A stretch of 64,000 nt of DNA from Hyphomicrobiales bacterium (GTDB taxonomy: Bacteria > Pseudomonadota > Alphaproteobacteria > Rhizobiales > Rhizobiaceae): contig UCCA01000003.1 of the NCBI GenBank assembly GCA_900470805.1, positions 324,110-388,109 on the forward strand, read 5' to 3'. How positions within the stretch are numbered: the stretch's first letter is position 1; every line of letters starts with the position of its first letter. A program made the position numbers and the translations under genes. Positions 49,494-57,187 of this stretch are shown here, in pieces. A model generated the notes under the pieces. It did not search any database. It was given only the letters and a program-made list of their open reading frames with translations, and was not told where the DNA came from.

Positions 49494-49721
49494 TTAAGCC
49501 CTTGGCGCATCCGGAAAGCGGGCCATCAGCCCGTCCAGATCGGCGCGGGAGACCGCGGCGGCGCGCGGCACGAGGCCGCCTGCGGCCGCGTGGAATTCGA
49601 CGGGCGTCATCGCCCAGAAGCTTTGGGGAGGAAGCCGCAGCAGGCAGAGGCCGATGTGCAGAACGCGCGCCCAGGGGAAAGGCGCCTGCCCGCGATCGGC
49701 GTCACCGCCCGCTGCGGCTAG
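49494..49721 (-). CDS. GTA gp10.1 (rcc01693-like) second tail assembly chaperone, start unclear
   Basis: The frame ends PFPWARVLHIGLCLLRLPPQ, then SFWAMTPVEFHAAAGG and DLDGLMARFPDAP, which match the small rcc01693-like protein found between gp10 and gp11. No ATG, GTG or TTG lies in this frame in the expected N-terminal region: upstream it stays open through the whole of gp10's 3' half but with no start codon nearby. The first ATG (49610) would leave only 38 residues; a CTG occurs near 49656. The frame is -1 relative to gp10, so a ribosomal frameshift fusion is possible. Left boundary is firm, right boundary is inferred. Confidence 0.6.
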   Translation of the reverse strand, partial: LAAAGGDADRGQAPFPWARVLHIGLCLLRLPPQSFWAMTPVEFHAAAGGLVPRAAAVSRADLDGLMARFPDAPRA

Positions 49722-50086
49722 AGGGGGCGGGCGGAGGCGTCCGCACCGGCCCCGAGAAAGGTGGCGGTCAGGAGATCGCCGACGACGGTGGCATAGCCGC
49801 CCAGACCGCCCTCGACATCGGCCGCCGCCACATCCTCGTCCGAATAGAGATTGCCGCCGCCGCGCAGGCCGGCGCCGATGATGCGGATCATGTCGGCCGC
49901 CTTCAGGCGACCGCTGGAGAAGCGTTCCGCCAGACCGTTGAGACTGTCGACGGCAAAGGCCGTCTCGAGCTCTGCCAGCGCGCCGAGCGTCAGGCACAGC
50001 ACTCGCCGCTCACCGTCGATCACCGCCTCGATCTCGCCGCGCCGGCGGTTGGCCCGCGCTCCCGTCGCCCTCGCCGCCGGCATCAC
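49718..50086 (-). CDS. GTA gp10: tail assembly chaperone (GTA TAC family)
   Basis: 122 residues starting with GTG at 50086 (ATG at 50083 is the next codon), overlapping the gp9 stop. GEIEAVIDGERRVLCLTLGA near residue 17 and LAELETAFAVDSLNGLAERF with MIRIIGAGLRGGGN are the conserved GTA tail-chaperone motifs. Tail chaperones hold the tape measure during tail assembly. Its last codons (CGC CCC CTC TAG) overlap the next frame, which is read at -1. Confidence 0.9.
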   Translation of the reverse strand: MMPAARATGARANRRRGEIEAVIDGERRVLCLTLGALAELETAFAVDSLNGLAERFSSGRLKAADMIRIIGAGLRGGGNLYSDEDVAAADVEGGLGGYATVVGDLLTATFLGAGADASARPL

Positions 50087-50490
50087 GGCGCCTCGAAGGT
50101 GAGGGCGCCGGCCGATTCCAGCGCCAGCTCGAACATCACCTCCCCATTGTGCTGGCCGGAATATTCGAGCGCGCTCGCCTGGAACGGACCGCTGACGGTG
50201 CCGAAGCCGGGAATAACGAGCTGCCAGTTGAGAATGGCGCCGCCGAAAAACGCATTGCGCACCAGCTGGTCGGAGGCCGCGTCCTTGAAGATACCGGCGC
50301 CCGAGACCGCCGCCCGCTGCACGCCCGCGCCGCCCAGCAACTCGCGCCAGCGTCCGACGCTTTCGGCATCGGTCACATCCACCGTCTCGGCATTGAAGGC
50401 CAGTCGCTTCGATCGCAACCCCGCCACCGTCTCGTAGTCCGTACCGTTGAATATCTTCAGCAGCAGGTCCTTGCCCTTCTGCGCCACCAT
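50083..50490 (-). CDS. GTA gp9: major tail protein (TP901-1 family)
   Basis: 135 residues. KGKDLLLKIFNGTDYETVAG at the start, AFNAETVDVTDAESVGRWRE near residue 32 and FEASALEYSGQHNGE-like C-terminal sequence (ALEYSGQHNGEVMFELALES) identify the TP901-1/GTA tail tube protein. It polymerises into the short tail tube. Between it and gp8 lie a TacAT-like pair and an MFS gene not found in the canonical order, so its transcription may need read-through or its own promoter. Confidence 0.92.
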   Translation of the reverse strand: MVAQKGKDLLLKIFNGTDYETVAGLRSKRLAFNAETVDVTDAESVGRWRELLGGAGVQRAAVSGAGIFKDAASDQLVRNAFFGGAILNWQLVIPGFGTVSGPFQASALEYSGQHNGEVMFELALESAGALTFEAP

Positions 50491-50511
50491 GGCCTCATCC
50501 TTCCACGAAAA

Positions 50512-50531
50512 GGGCGCCCCATGGGACGCCC
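50512..50531. terminator. Imperfect hairpin between gp9 and the MFS gene
   Basis: GGGCG and CGCCC flank a partly paired centre, giving about eight pairs with one mismatch. It lies 22 bases before the gp9 start on the minus strand and 88 bases before the divergent MFS start. Position at a cargo-GTA junction is suggestive; there is no T tract. Confidence 0.3.
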
Positions 50532-50618
50532 GCTGATGTCATCGACCTGTCACTTTCAACCCTTAAGTGAAGATTTTGCGATCACGCCGATCGAACCCTC
50601 ACCATCCGACACCACGCC

Positions 50619-51833
50619 ATGCCTGCATCCGCTTCCCTGCGCTCGACCCAACTGATCGCCGTCCTGGCGGTAACGCAGCTGATCGGCTGGGGCACGACGT
50701 TCGACATGGTCGGTGCGCTCGGGCGCGTCATCGCACCTGATCTCGGGCTCGCCAACGAGATCGTTTTCGGCGGCCTGACCATCATGATGATCGTCAGCGC
50801 GCTGTGCGGCCCGACTGCAGGACGCTGGCTGGCGCGCTACGGCGCCGCACGCGTTCTTGCTGCCTCGTCGGTGATCCTCGCCGGCGGCCTGCTGTTGCTG
50901 TCGATGGCGCAGGGGATCGTCGTCTACGCGATCGCCTGGATCCTGTTCGGCATTGGCGGCGCACTCGGCCTGACGGCGCCGGCCTATACCGCCGTGGTCG
51001 AACGCGAGGGCGACAACAGCAAGCGGGTGATTGCTATCCTGATGCTGTTCACCGGCCTGTCCGGCGCGATCTTCTGGCCGATCCTCAGCCTGTTGAACGC
51101 GCATCTCGGCTGGCGCTCGACTTTCGTGCTTTGCGCGGCGCTGCACCTCTGCATCTGCCTGCCGCTGCATCTCTTCTGTTTGCCGCATCCGATCGGCGTT
51201 CGTCACGACGAAGCGGAAAAACCCGCAGCGCCCGCACCGCTGCCTCTCGCCGATCGACGCAAGGCGTTCATCCTGATCGCCACGGCGACCACGATCTCGA
51301 CCTTCGTCACCTTCGGTCTGCCGCCGTCATTGCTTGAGATTTTCCGCCAATACGGCGCATCGCCGGCGCTTGCACTGCAGATCGCGTCGGCGCGCGGCGT
51401 TGTCGGCATGTCGGCGCGGCTGCTGGACATGGTGCTGGGCAAGCGCGGCAATCCCGTCATCAGCGCCATCGTCGGCGTCGGACTGATGGTGCTGAGCTTC
51501 GGCCTGATGATCGTCCTGCCGCCATCGACATCGCTGCTGGTGAGCTTCATTCTGCTCTACGGCTTCGGCTCCGGCGTCATGGCGGTGGCCCGCGCTCTGC
51601 TGCCGCTGGCACTGTTCTCACCACAGGAATACGGTCTGCAATCGTCGCGCCTGCTACTGCCGCAAAACCTCGCCAACGCCGTCGCCCCCGTCGTCTTTAC
51701 CGCCATCCTCGACCGCACAAACGCGGTCTCCGCACTGGCCGTCGCAGCCGTGCTTGTCACCCTGTCGCTCGGATCGGTGATCATGCTGGCGGTGCTGGTG
51801 CGGGGTGCAAAGCCGGATGTTCAGGTCGCCTGA
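50619..51833 (+). CDS. MFS transporter inserted in the GTA cluster
   Basis: 404 residues with about twelve hydrophobic segments. It begins STQLIAVLAVTQLIGWGTTF, and has AGRWLARYGAARVLAASSVI near residue 67 (the loop 2-3 motif) and FILLYGFGSGVMAVARALLP near 310. It resembles the MFS group often annotated as CynX/NimT or monocarboxylate-like permeases; substrate unknown. It is the only plus-strand gene inside the minus-strand GTA cluster and overlaps the convergent GNAT gene by 13 bases. It is plainly not a particle gene. Confidence 0.88.
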   Translation: MPASASLRSTQLIAVLAVTQLIGWGTTFDMVGALGRVIAPDLGLANEIVFGGLTIMMIVSALCGPTAGRWLARYGAARVLAASSVILAGGLLLLSMAQGIVVYAIAWILFGIGGALGLTAPAYTAVVEREGDNSKRVIAILMLFTGLSGAIFWPILSLLNAHLGWRSTFVLCAALHLCICLPLHLFCLPHPIGVRHDEAEKPAAPAPLPLADRRKAFILIATATTISTFVTFGLPPSLLEIFRQYGASPALALQIASARGVVGMSARLLDMVLGKRGNPVISAIVGVGLMVLSFGLMIVLPPSTSLLVSFILLYGFGSGVMAVARALLPLALFSPQEYGLQSSRLLLPQNLANAVAPVVFTAILDRTNAVSALAVAAVLVTLSLGSVIMLAVLVRGAKPDVQVA

Positions 51834-52327
51834 GACAGCGAGGCGACGATGTCCCTGGTCGGCAGCAGTAGAGTTCGTTCCAGCCCCTTTGCTGTGCGGA
51901 AGCCGAACTTGAGGTAAAACGCCTCCGCCTCGTCGTCCAGGGCATGCACCATCACCGCGCGAAAGGCGACGAACTGCGACGAGGAGACGACGGCGAGAAG
52001 CGCGTTTTTCAGCAGCGCCTTTCCGAGCCCCATCCCCTGGCTTCGACGATCGACCGCCAATCTTGCCAGCAGCGCAACCGGGATTTCGCCCGGTGCGTTG
52101 TGGCCCTTGACCTGTCGCGGCGCGCTGTTGCGGCTGATCATGCCGGCGCACAGCGAGTGATAGCCCACGACGCGATCATCTTCCGTTGCGATCACGAAGG
52201 TCCGGCTATAGCCCTGCTGCTGATTGTGAAACGCCATATCCTTGAGGAACACGTCCAAAGCCGGCTTTCCGCTGTCGAAGTCATCGACCCGATGATGTTC
52301 GGCGAGAGGCGCGGGCTTTCGGAACAT
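51821..52327 (-). CDS. GNAT acetyltransferase toxin, TacT-like
   Basis: 168 residues from ATG 52327, giving the usual N-terminus MFRKPAPLAEHHRVDDFDSG. The GNAT fold shows RTFVIATEDDRVVGYHSLCA, the acetyl-CoA loop LAVDRRSQGMGLGKALLKNA near residue 95 and the C-terminal FYLKFGFRTA. TacT toxins acetylate the amino group of charged tRNAs to stop translation. It follows the DUF1778-like antitoxin gene by four bases, the standard TacAT order. An upstream start at 52348 would overlap the antitoxin gene. Confidence 0.9.
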   Translation of the reverse strand: MFRKPAPLAEHHRVDDFDSGKPALDVFLKDMAFHNQQQGYSRTFVIATEDDRVVGYHSLCAGMISRNSAPRQVKGHNAPGEIPVALLARLAVDRRSQGMGLGKALLKNALLAVVSSSQFVAFRAVMVHALDDEAEAFYLKFGFRTAKGLERTLLLPTRDIVASLSQAT

Positions 52328-52331
52328 CCGC

Positions 52332-52607
52332 TCAATCGATCCATTCATTGGTCGACCGGAAGAGCTCTACCAGCCTGTCGTTGGCCTGGGCCGGCTCCGA
52401 CAACAAGCTCTCGACGGCATCGAATACCGCGGCATCGACGCCAACAAAGCGCTGGTCCAGCAACTCACGCTGCGCCGACTGGTAGGCCGCGTCGGTCATG
52501 AACGCCGTCAGCGACTTTCCGGAGACGTCGGCGGCGCGCGCGATGATCTGGCGCCGGTGCGCGTCGATGCGGATATTGATGGTTTCGTCTTTTCTGGCGA
52601 CCGGCAT
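52332..52607 (-). CDS. DUF1778/TacA-like ribbon-helix-helix antitoxin
   Basis: 91 residues. ARKDETINIRIDAHRRQIIA then RAADVSGKSLTAFMTDAAY is the DUF1778 ribbon-helix-helix; the C-terminus (DRLVELFRSTNEWID) would wrap the toxin. It is directly upstream of the GNAT toxin gene. A perfect inverted repeat 22 bases upstream of the start is a plausible autoregulatory site. Confidence 0.9.
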   Translation of the reverse strand: MPVARKDETINIRIDAHRRQIIARAADVSGKSLTAFMTDAAYQSAQRELLDQRFVGVDAAVFDAVESLLSEPAQANDRLVELFRSTNEWID

Positions 52608-52628
52608 GGTTCGGAACTCCTATCGGCC

Positions 52629-52647
52629 TGCACGCCGCAAGCGTGCA
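52629..52647. promoter_or_regulatory. Inverted repeat upstream of the TacAT-like operon
   Basis: TGCACGC and GCGTGCA, seven-base perfect arms with a five-base spacer, lie 22 bases upstream of the antitoxin ATG. Ribbon-helix-helix antitoxins bind such repeats over their own promoter. An 8-base palindrome TGTATACA lies further upstream, near 52663. Confidence 0.45.
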
Positions 52648-52714
52648 ATAACCCTGCTCTATGTATACACGTTGTCAGCACAAAATGAAACCGCCTCGTC
52701 GCAATCGAGACGTC

Positions 52715-53113
52715 TCATTCCGTCACCGCCCTGAACCTGACCTCGGCCACATGCAGCCGCGTCTTCGGCTCGCGCCGCGTGCGTGTCGTCTGATGCAGCA
52801 GGCTGACCAGATCGTGGCCGTCGAGATCGAGCGGCGCGTCGTGCAGCAGTGTGTGCAGGCGGGCGGCGATGGTCGCGGTCTGTTTGCGGCCGGCGGCATC
52901 GGTCCAGATCTCCAAAGTCAGCAGATGTTCCTCGCCGGCTTCCGTCGCCGTCGAATAATCCCGGGTCTCGAGATCGCCGATGACGATCGACGGCAGGTCG
53001 CGCCCCGAGGTCAGCCGGTCGCGGATGCCGCCCGGACCAATCAGGGCGATCAGTTCGGCGTCGGCGATCAGCCGCGCATGGATGGCGGCCAGGAGGTCGT
53101 TGGCGGCGCTCAT
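52715..53113 (-). CDS. GTA gp8: DUF3168 tail completion protein
   Basis: 132 residues from ATG 53113, overlapping the gp7 stop by four bases. AANDLLAAIHARLIADAELI at the start and IGDLETRDYSTATEAGEEHL with LTLEIWTDAAGRKQ identify the DUF3168 family of tail terminator or neck proteins. The adjacent left neighbour is the TacAT-like promoter region, so this is the last particle gene before the second cargo block. Confidence 0.92.
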   Translation of the reverse strand: MSAANDLLAAIHARLIADAELIALIGPGGIRDRLTSGRDLPSIVIGDLETRDYSTATEAGEEHLLTLEIWTDAAGRKQTATIAARLHTLLHDAPLDLDGHDLVSLLHQTTRTRREPKTRLHVAEVRFRAVTE

Positions 53114-53445
53114 CGGCTCTCCTCCTCGCACAGGCAGACAAGATAGTTGCCGCGCTCGTCCGGGTCGCGCCAAGCGCCTATCGTGAAGAGCCGCGTGCCC
53201 TTGCGCAGCCGCATGCCGGCCCGGATATCATCGCGAAAGCGTAGCCAGATACGGTGCGTCAGCATGAACACCTCGGCGCCGGCCTGTTCCTCGCGGACTT
53301 CGCCGACCGGCTCAAGGCGTGCCCAGAGCGAGGCGACGGAGACGAACGAGACCGTGGCGCCGCCCTGCCCGTCCGGCAGCGCCTCGGGGACCTCCAGCTC
53401 CAGCCGCGCGGTCATCTGGCCGGCATCGAACAGCACCGAGCGCAT
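53110..53445 (-). CDS. GTA gp7: head closure protein
   Basis: 111 residues. Typical features are LEVPEALPDGQGGATVSFVS near residue 16, LWARLEPVGEVREEQAGAEV and MRLRKGTRLFTIGAWRDPDE, as in phage head-tail joining proteins (SPP1 gp16-like). It starts at the ATG within TGATG, overlapping the gp6 stop by one base, and overlaps gp8 by four. Confidence 0.92.
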   Translation of the reverse strand: MRSVLFDAGQMTARLELEVPEALPDGQGGATVSFVSVASLWARLEPVGEVREEQAGAEVFMLTHRIWLRFRDDIRAGMRLRKGTRLFTIGAWRDPDERGNYLVCLCEEESR

Positions 53446-54014
53446 CAGAGCCTCCGCATCAGGAAGGGGGCGATGAGGCGGTCGTAGCCCACGGGACTAT
53501 CGGCAGGCTGATCTTCCGCCGCCACCGCGCCACGGAAGGCGAACATCTCAGCCACATGCATCAGCATCGCCCGCTTCAAAGTGTCCGGCACCTCGGCGCC
53601 GCTCTCGCCGAAGCCGGCGATAAAGTCGATCTCGATGCCGTTGATGCCGCGCGTTCCGGCGAGACGACGGTTGAGCATCAGCCGTGCCGGACGGGCAGTG
53701 CCATCCAGCACGTGGCCGGTCAGCGGCTGGGCGATCTCCTCGCCGGATGCATCGTAAAGCATCAGACTTTCAATCGCTTGTACCGGACCTCTGGCAATCT
53801 GAATCACGCCATCTTCAGGTGTTGAATCAAGATAGAGGCGCCAGGTTTGCGTGATCAGGCAGAGGCCGGTGGTGCGCTCCAGATGCTCGCGGGCGGTACG
53901 GAGCAGCGATGAGAGAAGCGTGTCCTCGTGGCCGTCATCGAGGCGCAGATGCGCCTTGGCGTCGGCGAGCGTCAGGGGTTCCGCGATTGGCGGAGCGATG
54001 AGGGCATAGGTCAT
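53445..54014 (-). CDS. GTA gp6: head-tail connector
   Basis: 189 residues from ATG 54014. The conserved N-terminal motif PPIAEPLTLADAKAHLRLDD and LLRTAREHLERTTGLCLITQ identify the phage gp6-like connector (HK97 gp6/TIGR02215 type); GYDRLIAPFLMRRL is the C-terminus. It forms the adaptor ring below the portal. The frame continues upstream into the RIME-like repeat, but that part is not protein-like. A 226-base gap with that repeat separates it from the capsid gene. Confidence 0.92.
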   Translation of the reverse strand: MTYALIAPPIAEPLTLADAKAHLRLDDGHEDTLLSSLLRTAREHLERTTGLCLITQTWRLYLDSTPEDGVIQIARGPVQAIESLMLYDASGEEIAQPLTGHVLDGTARPARLMLNRRLAGTRGINGIEIDFIAGFGESGAEVPDTLKRAMLMHVAEMFAFRGAVAAEDQPADSPVGYDRLIAPFLMRRL

Positions 54015-54058
54015 GTTTGGGAGTTTCCTGGATGTATGATGGTGAGGTGGTGCAAATG

Positions 54059-54204
54059 GCCCCTCATCCGACCCTTCGGGCCACCTTCTCCCCGCAGGGG
54101 AGAAGGGAAGATTGAGCGAGCCGCCCGCCGGGAATCCCTTCTCCCCTGCGGGAAAAGGTGCCGGTAGGTCAGGCGCAACTCGTTGCGCCGGTGATGAGGG
54201 GGCC
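54059..54204. repeat. RIME-type intergenic palindromic element
   Basis: About 146 bases bounded by inverted ends GGCCCCTCATC and GATGAGGGGGCC, with internal palindromes CCTTCTCCCC-GCAGGGGAGAAGG and CCCTTCTCCCCTGCGGG. The CCTTCTCCCC(G)C and CCCCTCATCCG phrases are characteristic of Rhizobium intergenic mosaic elements (RIME1). It lies between the capsid and connector genes and would form strong hairpins in the polycistronic transcript, which may lower or separate expression of the downstream genes. Confidence 0.8.
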
Positions 54205-54240
54205 ACAGGCGCCGACGCTTGCGAGGCCGCCCCGACCCAC

Positions 54241-55488
54241 TCAACTCGCCGCAAACTTCACCAGCTTGATCGCCTCGAAGTTCTGCACCCCGCCGCCGAC
54301 CCGCTTGGTCGTGTAGAACAACACGTAGGGCTTGGCCGAATAGGGATCACGCAGCACGCGCACGCCGGTGCGATCGACGACAAGATAACCGGCGCGGAAG
54401 TCGCCGAAGGCGATGGCCGGCGCGTTGGCGGCGATGTCGGGCATGTCCTCGGCTTCGACCACGGGGAAGCCGACCAGCGAGGCGGCCTCGCCTGCGGTTG
54501 CCGGCGGCTGCCAAAGGTAGCGGCCCTCGGCGTCCTTCAGCTTGCGCACCTCGGCCTGCGTCTTGCGGTTCATCACGAAGTCGGCGTTCTGGCGATGCCC
54601 CGCCTTCAGCGAGTAGATCGTGTCGATCAGCGTGTCGGAGGCGCCGGAGGCCTTGAAGCCGCCGGCCGCGCCGGTGGCGATATAGCCGAGATTGCCCCAG
54701 CTCCAGGCGCTGTCGGCCACAATGGTATAGGCGAGAAAGCCCTTCGGCTTGTTGATGCCGTCGCCGCTGACAAAGGCGGTGCCTTCCTGCTCGGCAAAGA
54801 CGGTGTCGACCTCGCCCGAAATCCAGGCCTCGATATCGACGGCGGCATCGTCGAGCAGCGCCTGGGTGGCGGCCGGCATGGCGTAGAGTTCCATGGTCGG
54901 GAAGGAGAGCTCGGCCAGCTGGGCGCTCGAGGTCTGCGGCCGCGCCGCTGTCTCCGCTACCCAGCCGGACGCCATGCCCGATATCGAGAACGGCTTCTTC
55001 AGCACCGCGCCGGAGACCTGGCGGACGGTGGCGATGGCGCGGATCGGCGAGACCACCGCGAGGCGGCGGCCGATTTCCGTGTCGGTCTCATCAGGCACGA
55101 GATAGCCGCCATCCGCACCCGAGCCCGCCGACATCGCCTTGGCCTCGATGTCGCGCAGGCCGGCCTCGTCGCCGCGGCGGATATACTGCGCGAAGGCGGC
55201 CTTGTGCTCGGTCACCTCGGCTCCGGTTGACGCGCCGCGGCCGAGCGGCGGACGGGCCTTCTTCAGCGCCAGCTGGTCGAGCACCTTCTTCTGCTCGTCC
55301 ATGGCGCGGCTGATGCGGTCCATCTTGTCGCGGGTCACGACATCGGAGGTCAGTTTCTGCTCGATCTCGCCGAGCCTCAAGTCGTTGGTTTCCTTGAACG
55401 CCTCGAAGGCCTCCATGAACTCGTCGAAGGCGGCGGCCATCTCGGGGGCGGCCTTGATCTCCGGCGCGGTCTTCTGCGTGTCGGTCAT
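54241..55488 (-). CDS. GTA gp5: HK97-fold major capsid protein
   Basis: 415 residues. A coiled-coil N-terminal scaffold region (about 15-110, AAFDEFMEAFEAFKETNDLR) precedes the capsid domain with AGSGADGGYLVPDETDTEIG near 122, SAQLAELSFPTMELYAMPAA near 190 and the C-terminal FRAGYLVVDRTGVRVLRDPY. It is cut by the prohead protease, as in HK97-type phages and RcGTA. The start is ATG 55488. Confidence 0.95.
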   Translation of the reverse strand: MTDTQKTAPEIKAAPEMAAAFDEFMEAFEAFKETNDLRLGEIEQKLTSDVVTRDKMDRISRAMDEQKKVLDQLALKKARPPLGRGASTGAEVTEHKAAFAQYIRRGDEAGLRDIEAKAMSAGSGADGGYLVPDETDTEIGRRLAVVSPIRAIATVRQVSGAVLKKPFSISGMASGWVAETAARPQTSSAQLAELSFPTMELYAMPAATQALLDDAAVDIEAWISGEVDTVFAEQEGTAFVSGDGINKPKGFLAYTIVADSAWSWGNLGYIATGAAGGFKASGASDTLIDTIYSLKAGHRQNADFVMNRKTQAEVRKLKDAEGRYLWQPPATAGEAASLVGFPVVEAEDMPDIAANAPAIAFGDFRAGYLVVDRTGVRVLRDPYSAKPYVLFYTTKRVGGGVQNFEAIKLVKFAAS

Positions 55489-55513
55489 GTCTCGATCATC
55501 CTCTCTGAAGGGT

Positions 55514-56110
55514 CTACTTGAACTGATCTTGCAGCATCATCCGGGCGGCCCGGCGCATGGCGCGGACGAGCTCGGTCTCCTTGTCGCGGAACCACCGCGC
55601 ATTCTTGATGTTCTGCACCCTGGCCGAGGGCAGCATCGGGAAGGTCACCACCGAGATCTCCCAGAGGTCGGCCTCGAGGATGCGGCGCACGCCCGACTTG
55701 GCGTCGGTCTTGGCGCGCACGGTGCGAAAGCCGATCGACAACCCATCGAGAGCGCCGTTCTTCAACAGCTGGTGCACCTCGCGGGCGCGGCTGACGCCAT
55801 CGGCCAGCACGCCCTCGACATAGAGGCCGCGACTGTCCTCGCGGATCGTCTTCCAGGCGCCGATCGGCTCTGCCGGATCATGCTGGAAGAGCATGCGCAC
55901 GCCGGACGCGCCGCGCTCGCCGAGCGACTTGCGGAACGCGCCGCGTTCGATCGCATCCTTGCCGAGATCGACCTCGCCGAAGACGCTGGCATAGCCCGAA
56001 AACGTGCCGTCGCGGCTGAGACCGCGCAGCTCCAGATTGGCGAACTTGCGGGTGTCGACACCGATTAAAGATCGCGTTGTGGATCGCGCCAGCGCGCGGC
56101 TTGCGTTCAT
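55514..56110 (-). CDS. GTA gp4: HK97-family prohead protease
   Basis: 198 residues from ATG 56110, with AAGGAG seven bases upstream; ATG 56116 is too close to that site. The fold shows LELRGLSRDGTFSGYASVFG near residue 28, RMLFQHDPAEPIGAWKTIRE near 72 (catalytic His) and LLKNGALDGLSIGFRTVRAK near 112 (catalytic Ser in LSIGF). It processes the capsid protein during head assembly and lies 25 bases upstream of the capsid gene. Confidence 0.93.
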   Translation of the reverse strand: MNASRALARSTTRSLIGVDTRKFANLELRGLSRDGTFSGYASVFGEVDLGKDAIERGAFRKSLGERGASGVRMLFQHDPAEPIGAWKTIREDSRGLYVEGVLADGVSRAREVHQLLKNGALDGLSIGFRTVRAKTDAKSGVRRILEADLWEISVVTFPMLPSARVQNIKNARWFRDKETELVRAMRRAARMMLQDQFK

Positions 56111-56152
56111 CGTCATGCTCCTTGGCTGATGAATGTGTTGGCGACTACGCCG

Positions 56153-56470
56153 TCAGCGGCCGCGGCCGCCGTAGCGCCCGGCAATGCGCGAGAGGATGCC
56201 GAGCGCCCACCAGGCGCAGAGGCTCGACGCCGCCGAGCCCGACAGCATCACTTCGGACACGGACAGTCGATCGACGAGATCCAGCCGCTCGGCGATCCAT
56301 ATGCCGCAGGGACCGCCGAAGATGACGCCGCAGGCAACACCGGTGAAAAACCGGCTGGCCGCCTCGCGCCGGTTCTTGGGCAGGAGATAGACCAGCGACA
56401 CGGCGGCACCCGCCGACGCGCCCAGCGCCCTGGTCGCCCAGAGAGAGGTATCGTTGGAGAAGTCGGCCAC
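56153..56470 (-). CDS. Small membrane protein of the GTA cluster (DUF6107-like, tentative)
   Basis: 105 residues from a GTG at 56470. Three hydrophobic segments are seen: ALGASAGAAVSLVYLL, FFTGVACGVIFGGPCGIWIA and MLSGSAASSLCAWWALGILS, with a basic tail RIAGRYGGRGR. Rhizobial GTA clusters commonly carry a small membrane protein at this place between portal and protease; I recall the DUF6107 label but am not certain. It may be a holin-like or anchor protein. No ATG is available in frame at the expected position. Confidence 0.6.
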   Translation of the reverse strand: MADFSNDTSLWATRALGASAGAAVSLVYLLPKNRREAASRFFTGVACGVIFGGPCGIWIAERLDLVDRLSVSEVMLSGSAASSLCAWWALGILSRIAGRYGGRGR

Positions 56471-56606
56471 GGGGTGTCTCGATGTGGTGGGAGAAAGTTG
56501 GTGAGTCTTTTGAATCGGTTGGGCGCGGAGGCTCGCACGGCGAGTCCGCGGATTCATGAGATACGTGAAAACAGACCTTGCCTTGTTTTGCAGGAAAGCA
56601 GCGGTG

Positions 56607-56915
56607 TCAGTCGCTCTCGTCCATCCCGTCGTCCCGGTCCAATTCCGTCAGCTGCCGGCCATGCCTTATGTCGGACACGAGGACGGCATCGCGCCCAATG
56701 CGGTAGGTGATGAAGTAGGGACCGACGACAAGCTGGCGACGGCCCGGCAAATGCGGCGCCGGCGCGCCGATCTCGGGATGGATGGAAAGTCTGCGCATAC
56801 CGGCCTGGATCCTCACCATGGCAGCGTCGGCAGCGCGGGAGTTGAATTCGTCGAGATAGCCATATTCGTGGCTGAGATAATTGGCGGCATTCCTGGACAG
56901 AATGACCTTCATCAT
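56607..56915 (-). CDS. RelE/ParE-family toxin
   Basis: 102 residues. KVILSRNAANYLSHEYGYLD at the start, AMVRIQAGMRRLSIHPEIGA near residue 32 and YFITYRIGRDAVLVSDIRHG near 68 are the ParE/RelE fold landmarks. The toxin would block gyrase (ParE) or cut mRNA (RelE); sequence alone does not decide. It overlaps its antitoxin gene by four bases (ATGA). It sits between the portal and protease genes of the GTA cluster. Confidence 0.9.
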   Translation of the reverse strand: MMKVILSRNAANYLSHEYGYLDEFNSRAADAAMVRIQAGMRRLSIHPEIGAPAPHLPGRRQLVVGPYFITYRIGRDAVLVSDIRHGRQLTELDRDDGMDESD

Positions 56916-57172
56916 GCCGCGTCATCTCTGGGCGGCGATGTCAGTTCGGCCATGAACGCCTCGAAATCGACGCTCTCGCCGTTGCGGATCTGCTCCTCGC
57001 CCTTCAGCGTCTGCAGGATATCATTGCCCTCTTCCATCAGGTAATATTTCAGCGCCCGGACGATCACCCAGCTGCGGCTGCGCTCGGTGGCCTTGGCGAT
57101 GGTCTCGATGTCCTTCAGCATGTCTTCGGGAATGCGCAACGCGATCGGGTCGGAGAGAACGGGCTTGGTCAT
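56912..57172 (-). CDS. Ribbon-helix-helix antitoxin of the ParE-like toxin
   Basis: 86 residues. SDPIALRIPEDMLKDIETIA then KATERSRSWVIVRALKYYL form the ribbon-helix-helix; the acidic C-terminal half (SVDFEAFMAELTSPP) is the toxin-binding part. GAGGAG lies eight bases before the ATG. A near-perfect 23-base palindrome overlaps the likely promoter and is a good candidate for autoregulation. Confidence 0.9.
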   Translation of the reverse strand: MTKPVLSDPIALRIPEDMLKDIETIAKATERSRSWVIVRALKYYLMEEGNDILQTLKGEEQIRNGESVDFEAFMAELTSPPRDDAA

Positions 57173-57187
57173 CGGCTTGCTCCTCGA

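Noticed and set aside
52715-53113. Chance that the gp8-gp9 separation is an assembly artefact
   Set aside because: The three intervening genes are complete, in a plausible arrangement and have matching base composition, so a true insertion is simpler.
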